Assembly: GCA_028023455.1 (NCBI GenBank)
Contig: JAQFVV010012442.1
Span: 1,322,501 to 1,386,500, forward strand
From: Epiperipatus broadwayi
Taxonomy: Eukaryota; Onychophora; Udeonychophora; Euonychophora; Peripatidae
Length of the DNA: 64,000 bases
Reading direction: 5' to 3'
Shown: piece after piece, positions 39,623 to 64,000 of the stretch
Layout of the letters: each line of letters begins with the position of its first letter
How positions within the stretch are numbered: position 1 is the first letter of the stretch
Program-made: the position numbers and the translations under genes
Notes under the pieces: generated by a model
Told to the model about the DNA's origin: nothing
The model's input: the letters and a program-made list of their open reading frames with translations, nothing else
Database searches by the model: none

Positions 39623-41699
39623 CCCCTCACCAAATTTTGGGATGAAATCACCTGGAAGTACGATTTCATTCCACATACTATACACATTATTTCTCAGTAC
39701 TGCCTGGTTTTAGATATGCTGATGAATGAGTAAGATGAGCTGGAAAAGTGAATACATGAACCATAGCCTCCAATGCTGGGACAAATAGATGGCCAAACAT
39801 AAACTACCAGTACACACCGCCTCATGACGTCACGAGAAAATATCTCATTTTTAAGCACTACCTCTATTGTACCTAGAAGTATCATCCAACCAAGAATAGG
39901 AGCCAGAGAAAAACAATCAAATTGGCACTCAGCCAACCCTGCTCAGCTTCGGTGAGTCTTAGGGGCTATCATTTGGCCTATCCATGAGACCAAGGCCTAT
40001 ACATGAGACCTATATATACGCACTACTGGACTACTCTTGGAGCACAACATCCAGGTCTGGATAGTGCTGAGCATATACTTTGGAGCATCATAACACAATG
40101 CATCCAAGCAGCTCCGCTCAGTCATCCACCATCTCAACATGAAAAACACAAGTTCATGCACCACTACACCACACTCACAAACTTTTTCCATCAGCTATCT
40201 CTATTTTATTCTGAATCATAACTGCAACCTGTTTTGGGAGACTGAGGATCATGATCAGTTCTCCTGTAGTCCTCTTTTGTATTATGAAGTGACATACTTC
40301 TGGATCATCTCTTTGCTGAAAATTTATCATGTTTAACATTACTGTGATGTCTTGCTTCTTCACTTCTGTATTTTCTTTGGAGATCATTGTTACTATTTGA
40401 TCTTCTAATTATATGTGTCCGATTTGGACCATGAACACCATCTGTGAATTTTCTCCTGTTCTTCTTCCATGGTGGTACTTCATTTTTATATAAAAGTTTC
40501 TTTTTAAATGGTTCTTCTGCCATAGTAATTATTTTTTTGGTATTTGTAAAGGTTTCTTGTTGCTTAATTTCTTTCACACTGATAAATCCCGAGTTTTCAG
40601 ATTCCCTTTTGGTGTCTTTTCCTGCGTAAGCAACTATATTTTTAATAACTGTCTTTATATTTTTTTTTCTATACTCAATTTTTGATTTGAGTTTATTAAG
40701 CTTTTGTTTATAATTTTTATATATGGCTGAGGACTAACACACTTTTCTTTCCATTTTATGGTTTCTTTCTCTATCTCTGTTACTATTTCATAGCATATAT
40801 CAGACAATTTTTCTGAAACATTTTCTTCTATATTGGACAGTTCCTTAGTTATATGAGAATTAAATTTTTGATTATGTTCATTTTCATGTTTTTCATCTTC
40901 TTGAGGATCAGAAGATTTTAATTTTGCTTTATTGGATTCATTTTCATCCATTTGAAACTCTTTTACTGTGTTCGATACTATTTCATTTTCAGCTTCTGTA
41001 TATACTTCTTTCTTTTCAATTTTAAAGGCATATTCCACAATCAGACTTTTTTCTGAAGGTAGACCAAAAATTTCAAGATCACCATTCGTAATTTCAATTT
41101 CTTCCTTTTTAACAATCTCAAATCTTGCTTCATCAGTAATAGGGTTCAATTTGTGAATTCGTTTAAAATGTTTGGTGCTTGGAAAATTAAAGTCTTTTCC
41201 TCATCCTGAATTTTTAGACTGAGTTATTTTTTTCATTAACTGGTTGAACTTTTCATTCTGTTATTATGCTCCAATTAAATGGTTGCACTATCCATTCCTG
41301 GGTTTGCTTCCTATTGCTAGCTCGTTATATTATTCTCTTTGTTTATCCTCTTGGTCTCATGGATGGTCATATGATACTCTTTGTTTCCGAATCTTCAGCT
41401 ACTTTGCTTATCCCATTTTGATTATCTTCTTCTCTTTGTTTATCCCATTCTTGGTTATATTCTTTTTGGTATATTGTGTTTGATATCTTCTTCTCTTTGT
41501 TTATCCCATTTTTGGTTATATTCTTCTCTTTGTTTGTCTCTTTTCTGGTTTGCTTTTATAATTTCTATTATCTGCGCTATCGTAACTATTTTTTCTGTTT
41601 TTTGAGCCTCCGTGTTTACCATTTCTCCTTTGTTTTCTGAATCAGTAAGCTTCTCTCTCCATCCACCCCATGACTTTACTCCATCTTCTTTGAAATGTC
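39623..41699. other. Unique spacer of the foldback element
   Basis: Sequence between the two inverted repeats, found nowhere else in the window. The right-hand ~1.5 kb (minus strand) holds the decayed Lys/Glu-rich reading frame. The left ~570 bases (39623-40190) have no clear coding signal; the minus-strand frames at 39694-39936 and 39997-40191 show no motif. Confidence 0.7.
40210..41149 (-). pseudogene. Decayed Lys/Glu-rich reading frame in the spacer
   Basis: The minus-strand frame from the ATG at 41149 runs 164 codons and stops at 40655, in a run of nine A. If the frame shifts by one in that run, it continues open through the second frame (40577-40305). It then passes one TGA at about 40302-40304 and goes on ~32 more codons. 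The product is highly charged (many Glu, Lys, Asn, Ser). A basic segment includes Pro-Trp-Lys-Lys-Asn-Arg-Arg-Lys near 40450, followed by an Arg/Ser/His-rich tail. It looks disordered and nucleic-acid-binding or chromatin-like, but I do not recognise a family. Upstream, 41150-41690 gives related decayed frames with repeated Asn-Gln-x-Trp-Asp-Lys-Gln-Arg-Glu-Glu units. It could be the element's own gene or a captured host fragment. Confidence 0.5.
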
Positions 41700-54876
<13,177 letters not shown>

Positions 54877-54877
<1 letters not shown>

Positions 54878-54902
54878 CAATACGTAACTGAACGAAGCAG
54901 TT
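54877..54902 (+). other. Nanopore-adapter-like string at contig end
   Basis: From 54877 the sequence reads gcaatacgtaactgaacgaa followed by GCAGTT. From memory this matches the Oxford Nanopore Y-adapter bottom strand found at read ends. The similarity to the left arm stops at 54877. Confidence 0.85.
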
Positions 54903-55402
54903 NNNNNNNNNNNNNNNNNNNNNNNNNNNNNNNNNNNNNNNNNNNNNNNNNNNNNNNNNNNNNNNNNNNNNNNNNNNNNNNNNNNNNNNNNNNNNNNNNN
55001 NNNNNNNNNNNNNNNNNNNNNNNNNNNNNNNNNNNNNNNNNNNNNNNNNNNNNNNNNNNNNNNNNNNNNNNNNNNNNNNNNNNNNNNNNNNNNNNNNNNN
55101 NNNNNNNNNNNNNNNNNNNNNNNNNNNNNNNNNNNNNNNNNNNNNNNNNNNNNNNNNNNNNNNNNNNNNNNNNNNNNNNNNNNNNNNNNNNNNNNNNNNN
55201 NNNNNNNNNNNNNNNNNNNNNNNNNNNNNNNNNNNNNNNNNNNNNNNNNNNNNNNNNNNNNNNNNNNNNNNNNNNNNNNNNNNNNNNNNNNNNNNNNNNN
55301 NNNNNNNNNNNNNNNNNNNNNNNNNNNNNNNNNNNNNNNNNNNNNNNNNNNNNNNNNNNNNNNNNNNNNNNNNNNNNNNNNNNNNNNNNNNNNNNNNNNN
55401 NN
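54903..55402. other. Assembly gap, exactly 500 N
   Basis: A round-number run of N, as inserted by scaffolding tools for gaps of unknown size. The true distance is not known. Confidence 0.99.
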
Positions 55403-58017
55403 TTACTTTTTTTTTGTCTGTCTCAATAAAAAAAAAAGAAATTAATTATCCAATCATTAAAAAGAAAGAAAAAAGATACTTGAGTTAAACTGAGGCAGTA
55501 TTCAAATTAGGCACGTTGTGAAAAGAAAAGAACTTTCGTCTTACACAGAGAAGCAGAACATATTGAATTTTTTTTTTTTTTTTTAAAAAAAAGTGTATTA
55601 CTTAATTCTTTTGACAAATTAAAATATAACTTTAACTAAACGTGAAAATGGAAAAAGAAAACTTTGCTAGAGGAATTATAATGTCAATGGGGTAATTTAG
55701 CGGCTTCATTCTCTCCACGCTGTGCCATGACTTTCCATAAATGAAATAACCCGCCTTCTTTTGAATAAACTAGACTGCAAAACTGGAAGGTAATTATGTT
55801 ATAAAATATTAAGACATCTTTATCATACGTTATAAAGTGAAGTTATGAAATAATTACATAGAATTTGTTTTATAAAATATTAAAACATCTTTATCATATG
55901 TTATAAAGTGAAGTTATGAAATAATTACATAGAATTTGTTTTATAAAATATTAAAACATCTTTATCATACGTTATAAAGTGAAGTTATGAAATAGCTACA
56001 TAAATTTGTTTTATAAAATATTAAAACATCTTTATCATACGTTATAAAGTGAAGTTATGAAATAATTACATAGAATTTGTTTTATAAAATGTTAAAACAT
56101 CTTTATCATACGTTATAAAGTGAAGTTATGAAATAGCTACACGCAAATTTATTTATAAAAATATTTGAACGTATTTACTATATGAATTAGAAATGCTTTA
56201 ATTGCATATTACTTCTATCTGGGTAATGTAACAGAGTTTATGTGTAAGAATATACTTTTATATTTGGCTAAATTATAAATGCCTCAATTATCAAATGATA
56301 AATGCTCTACAAACCAAGAATTGCTGAGTTCAAATGTCTACCAATCGGTAATAATTAATAAAATGATGAAATGCTGTATAAATCATAAATACTTGACTGC
56401 TTCTAAGCTTCTTATAATGTAACAGAGTTTATGTGTAAGAATATACTTCTATATTTGGCTAAATTATAAATGCCTCAATTATCAAATGATAAATGCTCTA
56501 CAAACCAAGAATTGCTGAGTTCAAATGTCTACCAATCGGTAATAATTAATAAAATGATGAAATGCTGTATAAACCATAAATACTTGACTGCTTCTAAGCT
56601 TCTTATAATGTAATCAAAGTTTATTGTATAAGAATATACTTCTTATATTTGACTTCAAAATGTAAATGGTTTAATTACCAAATGATGAATACTCCTACAG
56701 GCCCAACCATGAACAACTGAATTTAAATGTATACCAATCAGTAATAATTCACTTAAAATAATGAAATGTTATATAAATCATAAATGCTTAACTGCTTCCA
56801 AGCTTCTTCTCATAAAGGAATATAAAAACAAACTATTGTTGAATTAGAATATTCCCAAGCTTCTTCCCATAAATGAATTCAAAATGAACTATTGTTGAAT
56901 TAGAATATTTCCAAGCTTCTTCTCATAAAGGAATTAAAATGAACTATTGTTGAATTAGAATATTTCACAAGCTTCTTCCCATAAATGAATTCAAAATGAA
57001 CTATTGTTGAATTAGAATATTTCCAAGCTTTTTCTCATAAATGAATTCAAAATGAACTATTGTTGAATTAGAATATTCCCAAGCTTTTTCTCATAAATGG
57101 ATTCAAAATGAATTATTGTTAAATTAGAATATTTCCAAGCTTCTTCTCATAAATGGATTCAAAATGAATTATTGTTGAATTAGAATATTTCCAAGCTTCT
57201 TCTCATAAATGGATTCAAAATGAATTATTGTTGAATTAGAATATTTCCAAGCTTCTTCTCATAAATGGATTCAAAATGAATTATTGTTAAATTAGAATAT
57301 TTCCAAGCTTCTTCTCATAAATGGATTCAAAATGAATTATTGTTGAATTGGAATATTTCCAAGCTTCTTCTCATAAAGGAATACAAAAATGAACTATTGT
57401 TGAATTGGACTATTTCCAAGCTTCTTCTCATCAAAATTAATTGTTTTCCCTTCTTCTAAAATACAAAAATAACTATTTTAATTGATTTTCCAATGTCTTC
57501 TCATAATTGAATTTGTAAATGAACTATTGATAAAAAAAAAAGAACTGCTTCTAGCTCTTTCATAAGTAAAATAAAAATGAGTTATCATGTGGATAGAAAT
57601 GAACTTCGTTAGAAATTGCAAATTAATTGTTATTTAATAAATTTTTTTGTTACTAAAAATTAAATTGGTTATCCAGTTGTCCAGTTTTGTTTGTTTTATC
57701 GCATCACTCACCAATTATAGCACTGGTTCATGAGAATCTCATGCATTCCTGAGCTACGTCTGACATAACTAGACCCAGGCCAGTCAGGTTGTAGTAAGAT
57801 GGAACTCTAATGGCGCTGTTTGGAAAACCAAACATATAAATGTTTAGATGTTCACAGTCTCTATGGTACTACATCCTCTGATGAGCAGGAAATATTGTTG
57901 TAGGAGGCATTAACATCTGCATTAGGAATGTCAATTGATAGTTCCTTCCTACAGCATGCTCATCAGAAAATTGTTACAACTGATGTGATAAAAGGTTTGT
58001 ATGTGGGTCCGGTTACA
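55403..58017 (+). mobile_element. Foldback right inverted repeat, third copy
   Basis: Collinear with 41883-44504: the same leader, arrays d, c, b (reduced) and a, and the same terminal ~500 bases, ending ggtccggttaca at 58006-58017. It is more diverged from either arm than the arms are from each other, and unit numbers differ. Instead of ending in ACAA plus (TA)n it continues into ~57-bp tandem units. Confidence 0.85.
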
Positions 58018-58225
58018 TTTGTCATCCAACTGTGAGGCTTTACCTGGCTAACCTACCTATAGGCTCCGGTTACATTTGTCTTTCAACTGTGAAGCTTTAT
58101 CCAGCTAGCCTAACCATAGGCACCTATTACATTGTCATCCTTTCTGTGAGGCCTTATCTGGCATAGGCCGGTTAATTTGCCACCCTATTGTGAGGTCCGA
58201 TCTAGCTAGCCTACTCATAGGCATA
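58009..58225 (+). repeat. Four ~45-60-bp tandem units derived from the foldback tip
   Basis: Each unit starts with a CCGGTTACATTTGTC-like string, continues ACTGTGAGGCTTTA, then CTAGCCTA and CATAGGC. The first unit begins within the foldback terminal sequence, so the tip itself seems to have been amplified. The third unit is shortened. Confidence 0.85.
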
Positions 58226-58355
58226 AGCAGATCACGATTCTGTGACATGAACAGTGCATATGATGTAGTGATGTAATTTGTTCAGGAAGGTTAAAAAAAT
58301 AAAAGTTTAAAAGAAAAACAAAACAAAAATGAATGGCATAAAGAATGAAACAGAC

Positions 58356-58609
58356 ATAACTTGACCTAGGCCAGTCAGGTTGTAGTGAGATGGAACTCTA
58401 CTGATGCTCTTTGGGAAACCAAACATAGAAATATTTAGATGTTTCCAATCTCTATGTACTACATTCTCTGATGAGCAGGAAATATTGTTGTAGGGGGGCA
58501 TTAACATCTGCATTAAGAATATCAATTGATGGTTCCTTCCTGCAGCATGCTCATCAGAAAATTGTTACAACTGACGTAATAAAACGGTTGTATGGCAGTC
58601 CGGTTACAA
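58356..58609 (+). mobile_element. Second foldback terminal fragment
   Basis: The last ~250 bases of the foldback end occur again (from ggccagtcaggttgtagt to gtccggttacaa), diverged from the copy at 57775-58017. This one does end in ACAA followed by a TA run, and so is the better candidate for the real outer end. Between the two ends, 58226-58355 has nothing I recognise. Confidence 0.85.
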
Positions 58610-58617
58610 TATATATA

Positions 58618-59016
58618 AGAAAAAATGTTATTACTCCTATTGTAATCCTGCACATAGCAGATCACTATCTAATCAAACATAGCTAAAGTAATAAATAAGC
58701 TAACTCTGATTATTTAAATGTAAGTACACTCCCAATAATTATTTCTATTTTAATTATTTTGAAATATTAAAATTCATATTTTATTTCTCCCTTTTTTGTT
58801 TTATACTTTATTTAGATATTCCAATGATTTACTTATATCTCTAAGTTGAAATTACGAAGGAAATATATATATAAATGAATTACGCAATTCATCGGTTCAT
58901 TTAATACTAGTAATTATCAACAAAAAATTAATAATAACAGAAGAAGCCAAATATATGCATAAGCCTAAATAATACTTCATGTAGGCTTCATTCTTCTCTG
59001 AGTTAAGATTCTGAAG

Positions 59017-59086
<70 letters not shown>

Positions 59087-59214
59087 TATATATATATATA
59101 TATATATATATATCTTCTGGGCAGGTGATTGTGAGAATGGTTTTGATGAAGATTGGCATAATTGACTATAGCAGCTACACTTTAAGAAATAGAAAGTCAC
59201 ATCACTGGATGGCT
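58618..59214 (+). repeat. Segment C, first copy
   Basis: From agaaaaaatgttattactcc through to catcactggatg, this matches 63453-64000, including a central (TA)n tract followed by atcttctgggcaggtgattg. In this copy C follows the foldback end; in the second copy it follows segment B directly. Confidence 0.88.
59021..59112. repeat. (TA)n microsatellite in segment C
   Basis: About 45 TA units with one G interruption near 59085. Counterpart at 63833-63901. Confidence 0.95.
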
Positions 59215-60709
59215 AGGTAGGTCTTCAAGCAGTGTGGATGTACCAAACTGGGTCTTCTACTCCATGTTTATTGCTGTGTCCTGAATAAATCCTGATTCCA
59301 TTCCTTTAGCAGTATAAAGCTTTAGCTTACTTTTCACTCACTTTCTTTTGTTCTTGAACAATGTGTCTGACCTGTATAATGTCTCACATTAAGAATGTTA
59401 CAGTTTAAATCTTTGAGTTTCTTATGTATTGCTTCCTTCCTTCTTTATTTATTTGGTCAGTATTCTTTTTTGTTTTGCTTTTGGTTAACACTTCTCAGAA
59501 AACGTATTTGACAATAATAATTTCTTTTAATTTTTTTCTTAGTCAATAATTCTTATCTTTCTTGGTATGCAAATTTCAAAATATGTTCATCTATTAATAA
59601 CTCTTCTTGTTGTTCACCATTCCAAAAATATTTCTTACACTAATAATTCTTTTTTTTTTGGTCAATACTCTCCAAAAACTATACTGCACAAAAAGAGAAA
59701 GAGTGATCCCAATTTCACCTAACCAGAATTTATATATCACCCCCATTACAGAGTGTATACTCTCACCCCCTCCATGAGCTATTACTCTGACATTTCTGTT
59801 TTATTTAAATTATTAATCTCTGTTTTTGATTAAGTGAAGAATTTTTCAGACTATTTAAATTCCAATCCCTTAAATTCTTTAAATAATAAAAACAAATCAC
59901 ATTTTTTTAATTAAATAGATTTTGTGTAGGTTTTAAGCCAAATGACCAACAATACAATTTCTACATTTTTTGTCCTAAAACATTATACAATAATAAAAAA
60001 TAAAGAGGTCATTGTCTAGCCTCCAGTCATGAAAATTAAGTTCTAAAAAAATTATAAAACTTAAACTGTGTGTGTGTTGTCATATTAAAATTGTTTTTAA
60101 GTTTTTAAAAATAATATTCAACATGCAACAGAAAAAAATACAAAGTTCATCAATAGTTTCCTGTGATGATTTCTTTAATCCCACATCATATTTATTTATA
60201 TCAAATATAAAAATATAGCATTTATTAAACTGCAAAATACTTATTTGCATGTAGTTTCCACATTCATTTTTTTATGAGCGTATTGTCACCATTCACCTTA
60301 TTTATTTACAATATATTATTTGTGTAAGCAACAAAAAAAATACACTTGCACAGATCACTCCTGTCATTATAGTATGTACATTTGTTTGGGCTGCAACTAT
60401 GCTTGAAGTATCTTTGTGCCTGTCATTTATAATGACTAGCACAATACCCCCCTCCTTTAATGAAACATCTAAATGGATTAACCATTTAAAGTCTATATTA
60501 ATTTAATTTTAACTATATATATATATAAATCTATTGAATGTACTGATTAACAGCCACCTATGATAGTCAAATTCCCCTCTACTTCATTACAACAAAGGGA
60601 AGCTTTATCTTAACCCCCCCCTCCGAGTTCCGATTCAAACATGAGCAGAACACCATTTATTTGCCCAACAGTATCTAACTCACAATCACATAGCTCATAT
60701 GTCCCAAAA
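59215..60709. other. AT-rich DNA, possible TIR end at 60433-60444
   Basis: No gene seen. tgactagcacaa at 60433-60444 is close to the A2 right end (tgactggcacaa) and complementary in pattern to the segment B start (ttgtatcagtca). It may be the far end of the B-C repeat. Similarity to element A1 continues ~50 bases beyond it. Confidence 0.4.
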
Positions 60710-60965
<256 letters not shown>

Positions 60966-61423
60966 CTTATTTATCTATGTTCGCTACATATGTCCTCACT
61001 CGTATCTGCAAATGAAACTTACAGGCATTTACATATAAGCGAACACAATTTGTTCAAGGAAAATTTCCATAACTGCATACTTGATATTTTTTATACTTAG
61101 ACTTATTAGGATTTTATGCACACTGAATTAAATGTCCCAGATTTCATTGTTTCTGTGCTATGTTTTAAATTAGTCTGGCTGTTTCTGCATATAATTTTTA
61201 TTGGAATTAAATTGTACATTTTACCCCATCCAATGTAAATACTGTCAGCAAACATTCAATCCCCTCCATACATTCACAACTCTGAAGAGAAGACTAAAAC
61301 AGGGATCCCAAAGTTAACTAATTAAAACAAAATCAGTCACACCAATGACCTCAACCATCATCTCAATATCTTAATTTTTGCTTGACTATGGTTTAGGTGT
61401 TGAGGCCTGAACCCTTACCATTT

Positions 61424-61741
61424 TCATATTTTTTTCATTGTTGTCACCATTGTTTCCAGTATACTTAATATATGTGTTGGGGCTTGGACCTTTATGCCTG
61501 GCATTTCCATGCCATTGAGTTTGCCCATCACCATCTCCTTCCAATTTATGCCCATGTCTTCTCGAGCCTTGTCCATTGGTTTGCTTTGCTGACTCCTATC
61601 AGCTGTGGTTAGGCTCTCTGCTACTTGCTCTATCAAATTTATTCCTAAGTACTTTTCTAAACTGGTAAGGTATTCTACTGGAGCCCCACCTGTCTGTCCT
61701 TTAAACACTTTTATCTTTAGAAATTGGTTAATGTTTGCCAC
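61424..61741 (-). pseudogene. Open frame of unknown origin, probably decayed
   Basis: A 105-codon minus-strand frame with more balanced composition than its surroundings: a Gly-Gly-Ala-Pro-Val-Glu-Tyr-Leu block, then Leu-Glu-Lys-Tyr-Leu-Gly, and a Met-rich C-terminus. Upstream on the same strand (to about 62140) there are further short frames with stops that look protein-like, for example Met-Asn-Glu-Val-Arg-Asp-Gly-Ile-Ala-Lys near 62090. It may be a retroelement ORF1 or gag-like remnant, but no diagnostic motif is visible. Confidence 0.3.
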
Positions 61742-62462
61742 ATATGTATAATTTTATCACCTTCTCTTGATTTTCCTAATTCTACATCTGTGATTTTTTT
61801 GTCTATTTCATCACTTTTCACTATATTTACATTAATACTGCTTTACTATCTATCTGACCACATTTCATCTGAGTATGTCCTTTTTCAGTGATAGCTCCAT
61901 GTGCATATTTGTTGATGCTGACCATTGGTATTGTGATACACTGCTCTATTTGATGGAATTTGTGCTACTTTAGCCTCCTTCACAGTGTATATTTTTTGAG
62001 AAATGTCTTCCATTCATTTTTCCATTTCCTTTTTAAAATTCTTCTATTTGCCATGGTATCTTGGCTATTCCATCTCTCACTTCATTCATAAAGTTTAACA
62101 TTATATTCATTAACTTTTTTTACTTCATTTCAGATTCTATTCTATCTTGACTATAAAAATTTAATTATCCACACTTTTATATTTCATTATCACTATATAG
62201 TGATAAATATTCTATTTACTTTTTTATATTACATCTCAGTACACACTCATTTAGTTCACCCTAATTTGTTTGCCATCTATGTATCTAGTATATGTTTATT
62301 TATTTCTTGTTTTTTTTATTCTCAAGTTATAGCTTGCTATCTGCCTACACCTCTCCTATCAAAAATATTTTTTTTATTATTTATATAACATGGTTGTCAC
62401 TTCCCCTATTAACTTATGTGCATACAAAATGAATGAAACCCAAAATTTTGGTCACCATTTTA
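61742..62462. other. T-rich DNA with decayed minus-strand frames
   Basis: Continues the possible pseudogene above for about 400 bases, then unassigned T-rich sequence. The plus frame at 62200-62388 is not convincing. Confidence 0.3.
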
Positions 62463-63352
62463 CTGTACTGGTCACATGCCTCATCAAGAAGATACTGCTC
62501 CCTTCCCCAAGGGATATGATCATGTAACTTATAAAGAGTTAGAATTTTTTATATTTTTTATATATAAAATCAACAGAAAAATGAATGCCTAACAAATGAT
62601 TTTTGGTCCTGATAAAGACTAATCCCTGACAAGCTCAATCTACTCCTTAACTTGGGAAGCTGGTTTGTTGCTTCATTAACAGGAAAGGTTCAACAATAAT
62701 ACAATTATCAAATACACAGCACAATGCTATACTTTAAGATTTGATGTTAAATTTATTAAGCTCTCTATAATAATAAAATATTTACAAAACAAAAAAGAAA
62801 ATTAACACATGCACAAAAATTATTAATAAAAATTCAGGCATATAATTTTTAAATAGTTTCATAAATGAGAAGGAATGATCTGATCTTCTCCCCTGCTTAC
62901 ACTTTAAACCAAATTTTGAAATAAATTCCCTTATGCAAAAATATAATGTGTATTGGCTGTGGTATGCATGTGTTTCAGAAAATCATGACCCTCTCTTTTC
63001 CATTTATGAGGATTTATAGCTTTGTTTAAATTAAAATAACAATTTAGCCATGAGTTAACTATATTTGAATATTAAAAGTTCCATAATATGAGTGGTGTGT
63101 GTAGCGGAAAATAACAAAAAATATTTGGAACATTTTCTTATACACTTTTATTCCTTATGAAAACAAAACAATCCTGCACATAGAGGATGGAATAAATTTA
63201 ATATGGAAACAAACTTGTGCTAAACTATAATTTCAGCAACATGGTCATGGCGAATAAAATAAATAACTCCCATTATTTAATGGTGAATCACATACGTCTA
63301 ATGACAAAACCATTAAGTTGGTTAATAGACTTACTTACTTTCTTGGTAATAA
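62463..63352 (+). repeat. Segment B, third (diverged) copy
   Basis: Matches 35738-36770 in the same orientation but lacks about 130 bases near its start (the copy jumps from catgcctc to the ATCAAGAAGA block). It ends at AATAACTCATATATA and runs through (TA)n straight into segment C, with no foldback sequence between. Confidence 0.85.

Positions 63353-64000
<648 letters not shown>

Overview
The window is AT-rich, repeat-dominated, non-coding eukaryotic DNA. Long (TA)n and trinucleotide microsatellites, an RTE-type LINE, Penelope-like elements, terminal-inverted-repeat (TIR) DNA elements and a foldback-type transposon point to an invertebrate animal. The microsatellite load and RTE/Penelope mix would suit a mollusc such as a cephalopod, but nothing proves the taxon. 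I found no convincing intact host gene. The best host-like signal is a TATA+Inr promoter at 23243-23273 followed by a 50-codon ORF.

Layout. 1-7250: unassigned AT-rich DNA with (TA)n tracts and a degenerate CTA/CTG trinucleotide tract (6603-6838). 7252-10480: two decayed Penelope-like elements arranged head to head, the second with an internal ~333-bp-spaced duplication. 10544-11185 and 17957-18066: (AT)n tracts flanked by short perfect inverted copies of their own flanks. 11520-14463: a dead RTE LINE (endonuclease ORF open; reverse transcriptase frameshifted and missing a block) ending in (TA)n. 19448-21832 and 26334-28670: two direct copies of a ~2.35-kb TIR element. 22781-24888: a segment between (TA)n tracts holding the promoter. 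25115-25519: a coiled-coil pseudogene.

From 26467 to 54877 the sequence is a giant inverted repeat: two ~13.2-kb arms around a 2077-bp spacer. The right arm stops at a string that matches, from memory, the Oxford Nanopore ligation-adapter strand seen at read ends, followed by exactly 500 N. The right arm alone also carries a 14-nt Illumina-adapter-like string (45792-45805). The core of the palindrome, 36803-44506, is a foldback-type transposon with ~2.8-kb inverted repeats made of tandem arrays and a spacer holding a decayed lysine/glutamate-rich reading frame. After the gap, 55403-58609 gives another, more diverged copy of the foldback right repeat. It is followed by segment C (58618-59214). 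An uninterrupted B-(TA)n-C copy of the insertion site occurs at 62463-64000.

The simplest reading is that the foldback element sits in the (TA)n of a B-C repeat, with its true right end beyond the gap. The outer right arm (about 44507-54902) is then probably a snap-back read built into the assembly and should not be used as independent sequence until tested.
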